Below, one piece after another: positions 42,865 to 56,115 of a stretch of 64,000 nt of DNA. The position numbers and the translations under genes were made by a program. Origin of the DNA: Timema cristinae (taxonomy: Eukaryota; Arthropoda; Insecta; Phasmatodea; Timematidae); assembly GCA_039000515.1 (NCBI GenBank), contig JBCFYV010000001.1, forward strand, positions 48,259,978 through 48,323,977, in the 5' to 3' direction. The first letter of the stretch is position 1. Every line of letters begins with the position of its first letter. The notes below the pieces were generated by a model. It was given only the letters and a program-made list of their open reading frames with translations. It was not told the origin of the DNA and did no database searches.

Positions 42865-44395
42865 AGTAACACTGAGATTCTGGTTGCCTAAGTGGCAGGC
42901 ATTTACACTTGTCTCTGAGCTCAAACTTGTGTGATTATCTCGAAAACGGAAAAAGCTAGACAGTTTCTCCAAGGCACCTTTTTTTGTTAATTTTAATCCT
43001 TGTTTTGTAATCTTAAGTCGAAATTAGTAATAATTATTCTGACACATTTTATTGCAGAAAAAAGTGTTACAACCCCCGCCCCCTTTTTTTTTACATGATG
43101 GGGGTGGGTAACGGTAACAGCACATTTAGTTTATTAATGATCAAGGTTTCAATAAATATTATACAAAGCTTAGCTCCATGTTTAGGGGTGTGGCCTATAC
43201 CACCATTAATATTCAAAATGGACCCTAGGTTGCTGATGTGAATTATTCTATTTTCACCCAAGGAATAGCCTGCCAAAGTTTGATGCAATGTTTTAGATAC
43301 ACGTTGTGTATATATATAATATATATATATATATATAATATATAATATGTGTCGCTGCGCTCATAAAATTAATTTTGTACGTAAACTATATATAATCTTC
43401 AGTTAAGTATATATATTCTTAACCACAGTGGTTAAACCATGATTAAAATTTGATTATTTTTACTTCTGATTCCGATATATATCAGAATAAATTATTGTAT
43501 TATCAATCCAAGCTTAAGAAACAAAATATTAGGTAGATTTTCAGTCGACGAACGATTGGTCGGCATGGAGATAGCGGCTTGTTCAACTGAAAGGTAACGC
43601 AAAATGACCTCTTCCCTTTTCGTCGAGTGCTGAAATCCGTGAGCTATTTTCAATTCAATCAGCGCATTCTCCAGGGACGACAACAATGTAACGGGGCTCG
43701 AGTGTGACCTTTAGGAGGGGTAGTGGAGGAGCCAGAGAGGTGGTCAGTGTGTCTACTCCCATTAAATATTGCAAACGATACATTAAAATGGATGGAATTG
43801 CGTCAGTTGTGAAATCAACAAACTATGTTTTACACAAATAAAATAGAATTCAACTTTGCTGAACATAATTTGAAAAAATTAATAAACATTTATTTTAAGC
43901 AAATATAGAATTCTAATATAGCGGTAAATGATGGATTAAATAGCTAAGCTATTAAATTATTATATTTGATAATTACGTTTATAGCCGCATCTAAGACACT
44001 GTCATTTTTCAATTTTAAAACAATATGAATTTGGATGCGGTTAAATCCGTAACTATCAAATATAATGTTTGTTATTTAATCCTTATATATTATAGAAGTT
44101 CTCTATTTATTTTCACGTGTATATAAAATTATTGTTTCATGTGTGATGTATTAATCCTGCAATGTATCAGGTAATGGCGATTACTACCCAACAATTCAAC
44201 TATGCAGAAAACCAAAAGATTTATAGTTCCTTTATGTTACCAGGAATCATTAATTTACTAAGTTTAAAGACCACTGGCACAATCTAGTTGTGCGAAATCA
44301 AATTGAAACCAAACCAGGAAAAGTGTTTGTATTTACTAATGTTGGCTCAGAATTAGGTCAAGGCTCATCAACAGGTAACCCAAAGGTTATTGTCA

Positions 44396-44665
44396 GAAAT
44401 TAGTGCTATTATTATTATTTATTATTATATTATTATTATTATTATTATTAGCACCGCGTCTTACTACCCATTCGGGTTATACGCACTCACGCTAATGTGT
44501 AATGGTAGGGTGGTTGTGAGATGAAATGAAGAACCTACAGTTTAACGTGTAATCCGAACCACGGGGGAGGCCTGGCATTCCCCACATTCACAAGATGTCT
44601 TGTCAGAGGTTAAGGAAGGGTTTGGTAATCAGATAAATCTTTGCCGGGACGAAATTAGTGCTATT
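44396..44665 (-). mobile_element. SINE family A, 5'-truncated, with target duplication
   Basis: Body 44411-44650 on the minus strand: the (TAA)n tail is at left, then the GGTAGTAAGACGCGGTGC tail and the CCGTGGTTCGGATTACACGT body. It is truncated just after the B box. A 15-bp duplication GAAATTAGTGCTATT flanks it at 44396-44410 and 44651-44665. Confidence 0.93.
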
Positions 44666-45034
44666 TTATATTACTGAATTTGAAGTCAATATATATAATA
44701 TATAATCCAAGTTTCATAGGAAGAATCTAATCTGAAAGATAGTAAAGGTATTAAATCTACGTTCTTGTATTCATATTTCAAGTCATGTGATCTGAAAATT
44801 TAATTTTTGATATGCCTTTTTAACATCTACAAAATAACACTAATAATTTAGTGAAATATTATTATTGACCACAAAAAGGTATTGTATTATAATTGTTTCT
44901 TCCTTCCAAAATCCCACTATAATAATACATTTCAAAGTCTTCACTTACCCCCCCCCCCCCCCCCCCAAATTTGAATCTTAGTGATTGATGGAATGGTGTA
45001 TCTAAACCATGTTTTAACAACTTTAAACTAGGAT

Positions 45035-45195
45035 AAACCTGATCCGAAACTCAGAGTTTGAGTCTGGTGTATTGAGTTTTCCTCCCTAAATTGTTTCCCA
45101 CTCTTTCTCCACACAAACACTCACTCTACATTATGCCTTCCTCCATTAGTGTAGATATGCGGATTGACCAGACGAGTAATAAGACGTGGAGTACA
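45035..45195 (+). mobile_element. SINE family B-like copy, diverged
   Basis: B-box-like CAGAGTTTGAGTCTGGTG, a GTATTGAGTTTTCCTCCCTA body, and the tail CCAGACGAGTAATAAGACGT. Confidence 0.6.
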
Positions 45196-48100
45196 AAAAA
45201 TAAATAATTCATTAAAAAGATTATATTTTATTTACTAAAGGTAAATTTACAATTTATCAAAACTCATTGCTAGTTCAGCACATGAAATATAAAATATAAA
45301 TAATAAGTTACTTGCATTTTGTATTGTTTGAATTTATTTATACTTATATACATTTAAACAAAACTCTTTTAATATTAAATTAACTAGTTTCAACTGATTA
45401 TTAATCGAAAACACAAGTTTGAGAACATTTTTACTAAATATTTAACTGTCACTTATCAAATTCCACCCAATATAAAAGGATACATCATCCATTCCGGAAA
45501 CACAAAGATTAAGGGTGAGAGAGAGAGTTAAGGGCTGATAGGAGAAGGAGAGGGTGGTTTTTGATTTATCACCGGGGAGCAAGGGAGGCGACGGCACATC
45601 AGCCGGTTCCAGGAGGCGGGGGAAGAGGGGGTTTTAACAATGCAGAGGGGGTTGAGGGAAGGTCTCTACCAGTGTCACGAGTGTTTTAAAACCACGCCGA
45701 GAACAAATTAAATATGCGAATCCAATTCTAGGAAGGTTTAAACACTTAATCAATCACTGGTGGTTTTGTTGCTTCACTGGTGCGAAGGCACGATGGGGAA
45801 GTTTTTTTTTCAACCAGGGGATATTCAACTGAGAGGGGTGTTTTATTTAAGAAAAAAAAATGGTTGAAGATAATGTGATTTGACTTATAAAATATTACTG
45901 CTACTTCTTATTAATTTTTTTTAAAAAGATTGATCTTTTATATGTAGTAGCGTGTTTGGTCTGGTTACACACCCATATAAATAGATAGATAAAAAACCTG
46001 AAAGGACTCAATTTAAAAAAAATGTATTTAGGGGTTGAGAATATATTGTCCAGTTGCCATAGACTAAATTTCTTAGGTGCAAAATAACTTACGTATATAT
46101 TTTGTTAACTTTTACCATTTGTAATGGATATATTATATCAAATACTATGTAGTATCAAATATTTCGTAAGTATTATATATATATATATATATATCGCACT
46201 TACAAATTATTTGATATTAAATAGTAAAATTACTTACTCAATGAAAAATTAAACCAAACTTTGCTACATAAGGGATATTTTATAAAAAAAAATTAGTGAT
46301 TTTTTTATAAATACAATTATACGTAATGTATTATAAATAATATGAACTGTAATATATTTGAAATGTTTCACATAATATCATTATATTTATAAAATAAAAC
46401 ATCATGATAAATTATATACGATCATAAAAATGATGAAATATAACAATAATTCTTAATATAAATACTTCCTAATGAGATTGCATATAAATTACATCGATAT
46501 ATATATCACCAAGCATTTGACAAATAACCCTTCAGTACTTATGTTTGGTTCAGTTTATACATGTAGGGAGTAATTTCAACGATTCTTGAATATCTTTCGT
46601 GAGAGTTGAGAAATTCAAACAAAACCTTTGATCTACATTTAAAAAGGATTTTTTTTTCAAACTGCTTGATTTTCACGATAGATTTTACAAAACTGTTTAG
46701 AATACCATGTATATAAACTTAAACCAAGTATTTATACATCTCTATATATATAATTCATAAGTGATTTAATTTGTGCAGATTTTTGTTTTGTTTTGTTTTA
46801 AAACCTTCCAAAATACAACATTTAACTCAAGATTGCTTCCATAACATCTTCAAAAACATTAACTCTTATACCAACACATTTAAGCTAACTTAGAGGTTAA
46901 AAAGGTAATAATGTTAAATATAATTTATAAAAAAGTTCAAGAATATATAATAGTTTTAAAAATAATTGAGATATTTAGATAGTTAAAATGCTATTTTCCT
47001 TGTCCAGTTACGTTATCTAAGATATTATTATAAGATTTTAAAACCAGCTCTTGCCAGGAGCCACTTAAGCTACGCAAACTATTACCCCTCTCCCTCGCGT
47101 ATCATGTATCCTCATTTTTACACTTATAGGGTAGGGTTGAAGAAGGTAGAACTAAGACTAAGTGTGCTTACATTTGCTTGGAAGGAGAGCGGGAAACTAC
47201 TAAGGATTATACACCTCAATATCTCTTACTGTGGTCCAGATCCAAAACTCCCCGTTACCGGCAAACCAGACAAGATAAGACCGATACATTTTGTTGCTTG
47301 TCCACCGACACTGGTGGCTATTGAGATTGTTGACACAGTACAGCAAGGTAGTTTAATTTCAAGAAACCACATTACTATTGTTGGATGGAAAAACAAACAT
47401 AAATTTAAAAAACACATTTAGGGTAACTTAAATGTTCGCTTATTCTAGGTAAGATATATAGATATTTGTGAAATATGGAATATGTTAAACTGTCACTCTT
47501 GGCCTTGGCAACAAGTCATGAATCTTAATAACCATTTCCTATTTCCATGCCCCCCCACCAACCCCCTTTCCAATTTTCATTCCCAATTAAGGTAGTCCGC
47601 GCGCGTCCTATGTTCGCCCTTTGTAAGCGAAACCAAGGATACCAAAGGTCGTAACTAACCTCACGCGGTGCGAACCCATACTAATAATCCCCGAGACCGC
47701 TCTCATATCCGATTACTGGCCACCAATTGATCTTCAATTACCGCACACACATGTGCGTGGCAATCAGTCAGGTATTCCGTATTGCTTGTACCCCCCCATG
47801 CTTCATTACTGGAGACATGCACCCCCTCCCCCCCTCGGGTTAACAGAGACTGGCGCTACTCCTTTACATGTGGCGTCACCAGCGTAGACCTCATCTACTT
47901 TAGTCTGAATTACGGTTAGGTGTTATAGATGTTTTACCCAGGCTTCATCAAAGAAAATGCGGGTACATTATTTTTTTAAATTCCTCTCTAATGTGCGGAG
48001 TCCATGTCTAGTCCATGGAATGGTCCGTCTATTGGCGAAGAACTGTTCTTATTTTTACGGGGGCTTGATCGTCTATTTACGAGACGACTGAATTTTGTCC

Positions 48101-48199
48101 ATTTGGAATAGTTACCATCACAGCATTTCTCAAACATGCGACCTTATTAAAAAAATCGGAATTGTACCCACTGGAATTATTCCTATTGAAATTAAAATA
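45196..48199. other. Host DNA, no gene supported
   Basis: AT-rich, with a GA/GC-rich patch at about 45510-45700. Overlapping ORFs of 105 codons (47104-47421, +) and 63 codons (minus) have no known motif. Confidence 0.45.
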
Positions 48200-48905
48200 G
48201 AATTTATTTGGAATGGTATCAATTCGAATATTTCTCAAACAAGCAAACCTAATGAGAAATTTGAATTTTATTCACAAATAGCGGACCTTAGGTTTTAATT
48301 CTTATGCTAAAGGTGACAAGACACTTTGATCTTACTATTTATTAGTCCACAACGTTACTAACAGAGGACAGAAAAAAAGCCATTAAAAATGTGCTATTTC
48401 TTAACTAACCCCACGTCTAATAGAGTGCAGCAGGAAAAGATATTTCATACATTTTCATAGTATATTGTGTTCATATTTTTAAAATAAAATATAATTATAT
48501 CATGCCTAAACTGTCAATTTTCTTATTTTGTTCATTCGAACTTTAAAATACAATAATTTTGTTATTTAAGTAAATTCATCAATTAAATAGTTGAGAGCAT
48601 AAACCTTAAAATTTAATTTAAAATTAATTTTTAAAACAAGTTTGTCGACACCTAATAAAATAATAAATATATATTTTTTCGATTGATTATAATAATAAAT
48701 CAAAATTAAAGAACGTTTTAGTATAAAAAATACGTTTATATGTGTATAACTTTGTGGACTAATAATAAGATCAAAGTGTCTTGTCAACTTTAGCATGAGA
48801 ATACTTAAGGTCCGCCATTTGTGGATATGATCCTAGTTTCTCATTAGGTTTGCTTGTTTGAGAAATAATGGAATTCTAACAATTCCAAATGGATATAATT
48901 CCACT
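48200..48905. mobile_element. Foldback (MITE-like) element
   Basis: Arms at about 48206-48356 and 48752-48905 are reverse complements (shared TTTCTCAAACAAGCAAACCT and AATGAGAAA, then GACAAGACACTTTGATCTTA). The spacer is about 395 bp, AT-rich and has no transposase. Partial related motifs (ATTTGGAAT, CATTTCTCAAACA) precede the left arm from about 48098. Confidence 0.8.
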
Positions 48906-51720
48906 CCCCGAACTTTGGAGTTACGGTCTTTTTGCCATGGCTGGAATAAGGGGTCGCTCTAACGCCAGTGGTCTTTGATTAATCCAACGCTGGGCGGGTA
49001 GGCAGCCCGTGAAACAATGCCGCGTGGCGTACCATGACAGAGACTAATGGAGGTGTTTAGACGTTCCCGGCTATCTCGCCAACGTCACTGTCGCCGACAC
49101 TAGACTTGCGTCACGGGGCTGCGCCGCCACGCCGTCCATGTCTTAGTTTATATCGCCACTGAGGCAGGAAGGCTACTACTACAATACTATAATACTATAA
49201 TCAGACTATTCCCTACTCACACCAAACCAGAAAGAAAAATAATTCAACAGAAGTATAATTTTAACCAGGTCTATTTTAATTATTTTAATTTATAATCATA
49301 AATAAATATTTACAGTATGTATCTATATTTTTGACAACAGCTAATGTTTTGACTACTATAAAATGTATTATCTAAACATATCCAGGGTGTCAAACTTATT
49401 ACCTATAAAACAAAGTGTCAGTCAGTCTGTATGTGTGCTACATAACATCTCTGGAACCACTTAACTGATTACGATTTTTTAAAATATATAATGTAGATTT
49501 TACCAGAATTATTTTATGTTATTGATCAAACTAATTAAATTAAATTAATAGAAATGGTTTAATGATGTTATCTTAAAACGCGTGATTAGTGATGAATTCT
49601 TATATTTAATGTAGAATTCATTATTTTTCTGTGTAGCTCGATCGCGAAATCTAAAGAGTAGTTACAGAATAAATTTCAATAATATTTCAAAATAAATGGT
49701 ACGAAACCCCGTGCGGACTTTCTCGCTCTATTGTTTGAAAATGGAGATATTTACTCAAAACTCGTAATACATGTGAAAAGAAATAATATACACTACCACC
49801 CCCAAACATAAATTGCACTATACTTATGTACAACATTTTTTTAGTCTCGGTTTTAAATTTTATAATTTGGTTTTTAAAGAACTAATGTCCTCATTTGTTT
49901 GGACCAATAAAAAAGATCAATGTTGGGTCCACAAGGGTCAACAGTTCGTATTAAAATTTCAACTTCCGGTTAAAGTTTTCTACATTTTATTAGGTGTTCT
50001 TCATGCCATCGCATTGCTATTACATTCCTTATTTATACATTTTGACCAATAAAAAATGTAAATATTGACTTGAGTCTAAAAGGGAGATAGATCATTGTTG
50101 TACAAACATTTCTCCTGAGAGGTTTAAGGAAAGACAACTTAAACTTTTAGAGACTTACTTATATTTAATTACTCTATGGCATTGGAGAATTATTGCGTTA
50201 AAACTTAAGTAGTATCTCTTTACAACTAAAGCTCACAAAATTGTATTAATATATTTGCCAATATCTCAGAAACTATTAGTTTTATAAAATATATTTTATA
50301 AAAGTTTTTTTTATTTTTAATAGTAATACAATTTTGCAATGATAAGGTATTTAGTATCTCAAATAGTTGCGGAGATACGGAAGTTTCTGTTTTTCTAAAG
50401 TACCCTAAAATTCATTTTCATGGTAAAATGAAAACAGCCAGTTTATTTATAATCTTAATCAACACCTAGATACAAATTTTAATTAAAGTCGTTAGAGTCG
50501 ATTTTGAGAAAATTGATTTATTTTATTTTCGCTCTTTCTTAAACTACTCTTAATTTTAATTTTAAACAGACACACAGACAGACGTAATTGCCAAGACCAC
50601 TTTTTAGGGTTTGGGGGTCTTGAGACGTCGACATCCACCAACATTTCAGGTTAGATTTTCTTTTGCGGTCGCAATACATTTACCTTTTGTGTTCGGAAAG
50701 TTAACTATATATTTACGTATATTTTGAAAGTTATTGGTTTTATAAAAATATGATTCTTATAACATACTTGTATTATAAAGAGACCTACATATATTGTAAC
50801 GATAAGTAGTTTCATAGCTCAAATAGTTTAGGAGATATTATATATAAAAAAAGATAATTTACGCATCAGACCGGAGCCCTTAAAGTCATTTTGCCGAAAT
50901 ATTGAGGGAGGCCATTTTGTTTGAAATACTCATAAATGTTTGGAAATGAAATTTAATCAAAATCGTTAAAGCTGATTTTTAGAAAATTGACTGTTTCTCT
51001 TTTTGCCCTTCAGTAAACTACCCTTAATTTTAGGGTAAGATATCCAATTCCAAAAACTCCTTGGGGAAACCCTATTAAAACCCTAGATACCAAGATTTAT
51101 CCCGATCAGTAAAATATTTTAGGCTCTAGTTGGAGATACAGACAGACAGACGGAAAGTCAAAAAACACTTTTTTGGATTCGGGGGGTCATGAAACGTCAA
51201 GATTCATCAATATCTTGAGTTCGATTTTTTTGACGATCACAATAATTTCTCTACCTGTAAGATAGCGAGAAAGTAAAAATAGTTTATTTGAATATTTTGA
51301 ATTCACAAATCCTTATGAAGGAGTTTCTGTACTTATATGATAGCTTATAAATGAGAACTATTGAATAGATTTAAATGCGATATTTAAAATTTCTCTATAA
51401 AGGCTATAAACTATATAAAGATTATTTATGCCTTCAAGGAGCTGAGCAATGACATTGAAAGGCAATACAAGACGTGTTTTGTGTACCCTGTGGAATGCAA
51501 AAAGTTATGACTGCCACAAATGCAGCTATTGTCATGAATTCAGGATAAAATCGGACCCGACCATGTAAATACGGTGATAAGTTCAGAGATTCCGGATTCA
51601 AACATTGACTCATAACTCCAGGCAACTGTAACAAAATACACGGTACTGTACATGGTTCATATGGATTTGAATCGATCGTATCCATGAAAGTAGCAAAAAT
51701 TATCTAAATAACTTTCAAAC
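48906..51720. other. Host DNA, no gene supported
   Basis: AT-rich, with a GC-richer patch at about 48940-49150. An 83-codon minus ORF (51434-51685) is not recognised; it may lie in the 5' part of the decayed Helitron. Confidence 0.4.
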
Positions 51721-51721
51721 A

Positions 51722-53013
51722 GCTACGTTGACGGCCATGATGGATATTCCAATCATCCTATACGATATCCTGACTATGGAGGCTATTCAGCTACGATCCG
51801 TTCATGAGCGTTGGAGATAGACCATCGTTGAGTGGTTTTACAAAACCCCGGCCTCTTGAGAGTGGTCAATTTTCAAATTAATGTGGAGCTGTGGAGTTTC
51901 ATCTAATCCATTAAGTATGTATATAGGTAAATCAATATGGCAGTTATCAAGTGACGTTTAGTATTAACTTGACCAATGAGGAAGAACAATTTTGTTTGGG
52001 CTTATTCAAGGTGGAATGCAATTAGCTGTCCATATTAAATTGGACAATGTGTGTATTTTACAAGAAGTATTGTCACTGACGTTACTAACAACCCATGCGA
52101 CATACTGTTAGCAATATTCTTCAAATTGTACGCAGAAAATCCCTTTACGAATACGCTTACTTACAATAAGGACGTTTCATATAGGACTTGGAAAATTAAG
52201 AAAATACAGTGCCTAAAGCAAGGTGTTTCTGTTGAGGAATCCCCAGGAGTAATTAAGGTTGATTATAACCTATCGATCGGTATACAATTTGGACTTCAAA
52301 GAAAATATGTTCAATGTTGGAAAGAGCGAACTCCACCAAATTGTAAGATCTCCCTCAGACAAAACCGTGAAAGACCTGAGTCTTTTTTACACGACAATTC
52401 TTACAGATTTATATTCTATAGACTAAAGAGACTATTTGAGATTGATGATAAACGGCCGGCCGATTTTGTTACAAAATTTGAATATAAACAAGCATCTATT
52501 GAACACAGAACAACTTACAGAATACATAAAGCTATTAAAGAGTGTTTGAGATCCGGTAGGAAAAGTGTTATTTCTAGATGCGCCCGAGGTAAAGGAAATA
52601 CTTTTATAACTAATTTAGTTTTGGCAGAGCTCAGGTTTGAGGGATGTGTTGCCTTTGAAGTGACTTCAGCGGGTATAGTCGCTAATTTGTTAGAAGGGGA
52701 AAGTGCATCACATGGGATGTTAAAATTACTTTTATATTTTAATAGCAGCCAAATTTCCGTTAGGAACATATAGAAGCAAACTTTCAAATAAATATTACTG
52801 CAAAAATATCTCTATATAGATATAGCTATGAGAGATCTCAGAAGCCACAATGTGTTCATAGGAGTAACCGTATTGTTCTCAGGAAACTTCCGAGCATCTC
52901 TACAGGTGATTCTGAAAGTCACTAGACCTGACGAGGTCAATGCCTGCCTGAAAATATTCTCCACATGCCCAGACGTTGTGAAGCTTTATCAATCAACATA
53001 CGTATCAAAGTAA
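51722..53013 (+). pseudogene. Helitron Rep/helicase relic
   Basis: From about 51730 one frame shows GYSNHPIRYPDYGGYSATIR, then LLRVVNFQINVELWSFI, matching the 'GGYSATIRS...HINVE.C' region of Helitron proteins but with several stops. The open frame 52051-52773 gives FFKLYAENPFTNTLTYNKDV and then KQGVSVEESPGVIK, like the Helitron 'FF.LC..DPFA.TL.Y...P.Y.TW' block. It continues into a PIF1-helicase piece with a degenerate Walker A (ARGKGNTF), then TSAGIVANLLEGESASHG. A further piece at 52828-53013 matches the next helicase motif (SGNFRASLQVI...VNACLK). It is dead: stops, frame changes and a damaged P-loop. Confidence 0.82.
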
Positions 53014-53324
53014 AAATGAGTGACTTAGGGTTTGTGTATTGAACCACAAGTGCCATAAAACATTTAAATACATTTATCATATATGTTATACTTCCAATTT
53101 TGCGGGAATAATCAATATAAATATAACAAATTATTTTAGTTTACATAATTAACATATTTATGCGCTATTCCATTCAAAATCCTCAAACATTTAATACACC
53201 TACAAAACTATTTTATCATCTACAACACACACAGTGTGATCACAAAACCTCAATGTATAAAATTAACGCAATTATGTCAGATCCTCTAATGATTTATTAT
53301 TATTATTTTTATTATTATTAGGTG

Positions 53325-53560
53325 TTCTGTCTTATGACAGGTACATTCCTTTTGTCAGTGAACTTAGGCCGCCAATGGGACCTGTCCTCTGCCTCCTTCT
53401 TCAGCTCCCAGAATGCTCTTATTTCCTTCAAGATTCCAATATTTGAATCCTCTTTCTTCCTGCGCTCCTATTTCCTTCAACCCTTCCTTCTATGACGTCC
53501 TCCTAAGGATGTGTTCGATCCAGTTTTGTTCCAAAATGGAGTACACACTTCGATGGCCTT
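53325..53560 (-). pseudogene. LINE C-terminal tail, fragment
   Basis: On the minus strand it reads pieces such as ILKEIRAFWELKKEAEDRSH followed by WR, close to the 'L..IA.DR..WR' tail of LINE ORF2. The frame breaks. Confidence 0.5.
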
Positions 53561-54117
53561 ATTAATGAACACCGGAAAATACAAGAGATGTACAGGTACA
53601 CACATGTAATGTATTCACAATAATAATATTTAAAGAGGACCAGTTTTTTCCTGTACACTAAAGACTAATAATGTACCAATATTTGAAAATACATCCCATG
53701 AACCGCCATCTAATTCTCACTAATATTTTATGCTAGCTCAGATATAAAGAACATACTTATATCTGAGCTAGCATATTTCTAGTTATCAAGAGCAACAATA
53801 AACGACAAGTCTTAAAGACAGAGACTTCAATGGCAATGACCAATCGCAACTAATCTCACATAAAGACACTGAAAGCTGTGTTTGTGTGTTTGGCGCGCAC
53901 TCTTACACAATCAAGGTCGTTAACCAAAGGGACCTTATCAAAGGCCAAACCATAAGGTCATTTTACCTAACTTCTACAATCTATAGCAGTGTTTTAATTA
54001 AACATTAATTTAATTTAGATAGTAAAATAAGAGTTCAAATAAAAATGTTGAAATAAAGATAACAAATATAGTAAGCGTTGTAAGCCTAAATGTAATATTA
54101 AGGTATTAATGATATAC

Positions 54118-54168
<51 letters not shown>

Positions 54169-56115
54169 TTTTTGTCCGCGCTAACAAATTAGCCCCTCCT
54201 CGTATCAATTCCAAACCAAGAGTGGTTTTATGTTGCAACTCTTGGCTCGTTAAATATCAGGAGCAACGGCTGTCACGCACTCCAAATAGAACATTTGGGA
54301 ATATTCTCGGCCTGGAAGCGACGTCATCCTATCCTTCTCGATCATTCAGAAACGTATATTATGTGGCACGTAATCCGGGTGTAGTCCGGATTCTGTTGTA
54401 GCTCGCCATTCTGAGCTCCACTCTTTATCATGGACCTGTGTGCTTAGGTCGAGTGAATGTGGACAAAGGGATCAGATTGGGAGTATAGTGAGTGACAAAA
54501 CCAGTTGATGTTACTAGTTTTAGTTATAGTTTATCTTTACAGTTGAGTGTAGATTAATTAATGCTGATTGTTGTGGAACTATTCAAAAGATGTGTTTTAT
54601 TTTTATAATTTCCTCTTTATGATCTACAATTATATAACCTTTAACTGAACTTTAATTTACAAATATATATCTTGAACTGTGTACGTCATTGGTTGTTGAA
54701 CATATTAAATAAATGTTATGTATATGTAAGTATTTTGTGGGCTTCACTCAACGATCTGACAATAAGCTCCCTTTCCCAGTACTTCTGACCTTCACCTTCA
54801 GTTCTTAATGAAAACTTAGACCATTCATTAACCATTAAACCAAGGACTCTCGTAGCTTTCTCTTGAAGTGATAAACAATACTTAATTCATTGATACACCA
54901 GTAGCTATCACAGACCACACACATCACAATAAGGTACAACATGCAATTAATAATGGCACAAATCAATTTTAAGAGGAATTATTATTATTATTTTAATATC
55001 ATAAAAACATGAATCCCCCCCCCCCCCCCTACTTATGGTATGTCTTACTAATATACAATCTAAACATGTGTTTAGAAAAAAATAATAACTACACAGAATT
55101 AAGTATTAGAGGTTTACTTATTTAGATTTAATACAACAAATTAAAATGTTTGAATCATTAAAAAAATAGTTTTATCTAAAGTCTCCAAATAATAAAAGGA
55201 ATGTAACTGAACATATTGTTGTCATAAGGATAATAAGGATGCATTCACTACAATCTATTGTTATTGTTAGATTTATGTCCTTTGTAGTAATACAATTCAT
55301 ATATTTTATTGAAATAAAATATCTTCTGATTATGTCCTAGGATCTTTACTTTAATATCCTAGCCCAAAATCAATGTACGTACTAGGGGATGATAAAAGGT
55401 TCTTGTCTCACCATTGTTGAAACTTTTATCCCTCAAAGTGAAAATATTAGGTTCAGATATGTTTACAAATTCTGACCTTCATTAGTAGAGATTTCCACAA
55501 ATTATATATTAAAATGTCACTTAAGGACTTGGACTTCTTTTGAAAACATATACTCGTATTCTCTAAAGGAGATCACTTCCTGGCCATTTTTCCAAGGAAA
55601 AAACCTAGAACAAAATTTAATTTTAAAATAGTATAAATTAACAATTCAAAAGTGTTCTATTCAAGCATAGACATACAAACAAAGATCATAACATTCCATT
55701 ATCAAAGAATCAACAATGGACAAACCACGAATTGAAACATTGGAAGACAAAAAATATTACAATATTTACATGTACCGTAACATATATTTAGATTAAAATT
55801 TAAACAAGTGCAAGTGCCATACAAAAAAAAGCCGCACAAGACCTCAGCCGGTAGATAGTTAATCTTGCATAGACTAGATAGCGATGCAAGAGTAACATAG
55901 AAAATAATAGATTTATACCCACTAAACAGTTCCGAAAATTGACACTTGCAAATAACAAGCGCCATCAAATAGGATTAAAAACCAAAATTGATTCACTTAA
56001 AAAATAATCAATCCGTCCAATACCATCAAATACATCTTGCGACTGATTATTGCTTTCAAAACAAGTAAGTGATTAAAATGTAATTCAGAAAACATATTTG
56101 TTCATATATTAACAA
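53561..56115. other. Host DNA, no gene supported
   Basis: Contains a palindromic pair of CTAGCTCAGATATAA / TTATATCTGAGCTAG at about 53733-53773, a (TAA)n tract at 54118-54168, a GC-richer patch at 54175-54480 and a poly-C run at 55016-55028. The 88-codon minus ORF at 55702-55968 is not recognised. Confidence 0.5.

Larger units (their letters stand above)
41747..43777. mobile_element. 2-kb inverted-repeat element with transposase fragment
   Basis: The best-conserved arms are about 41867-42350 and 42865-43312, reverse complements of each other (shared ATTGCATCAAACTTTGGCAG and GTGCTGTTACCGTTACCCAC). Weaker pairing extends to about 41747 and 43777 through a (TA)n-rich zone. The 0.5-kb centre holds a DDE transposase fragment. 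The arms carry several differences, so the element is not recent. Confidence 0.85.

Noticed and set aside
53733..53773. CTAGCTCAGATATAA palindrome as a terminator or regulatory hairpin
   Set aside because: It is an isolated inverted repeat in AT-rich DNA with no gene nearby. It could be a small foldback element.
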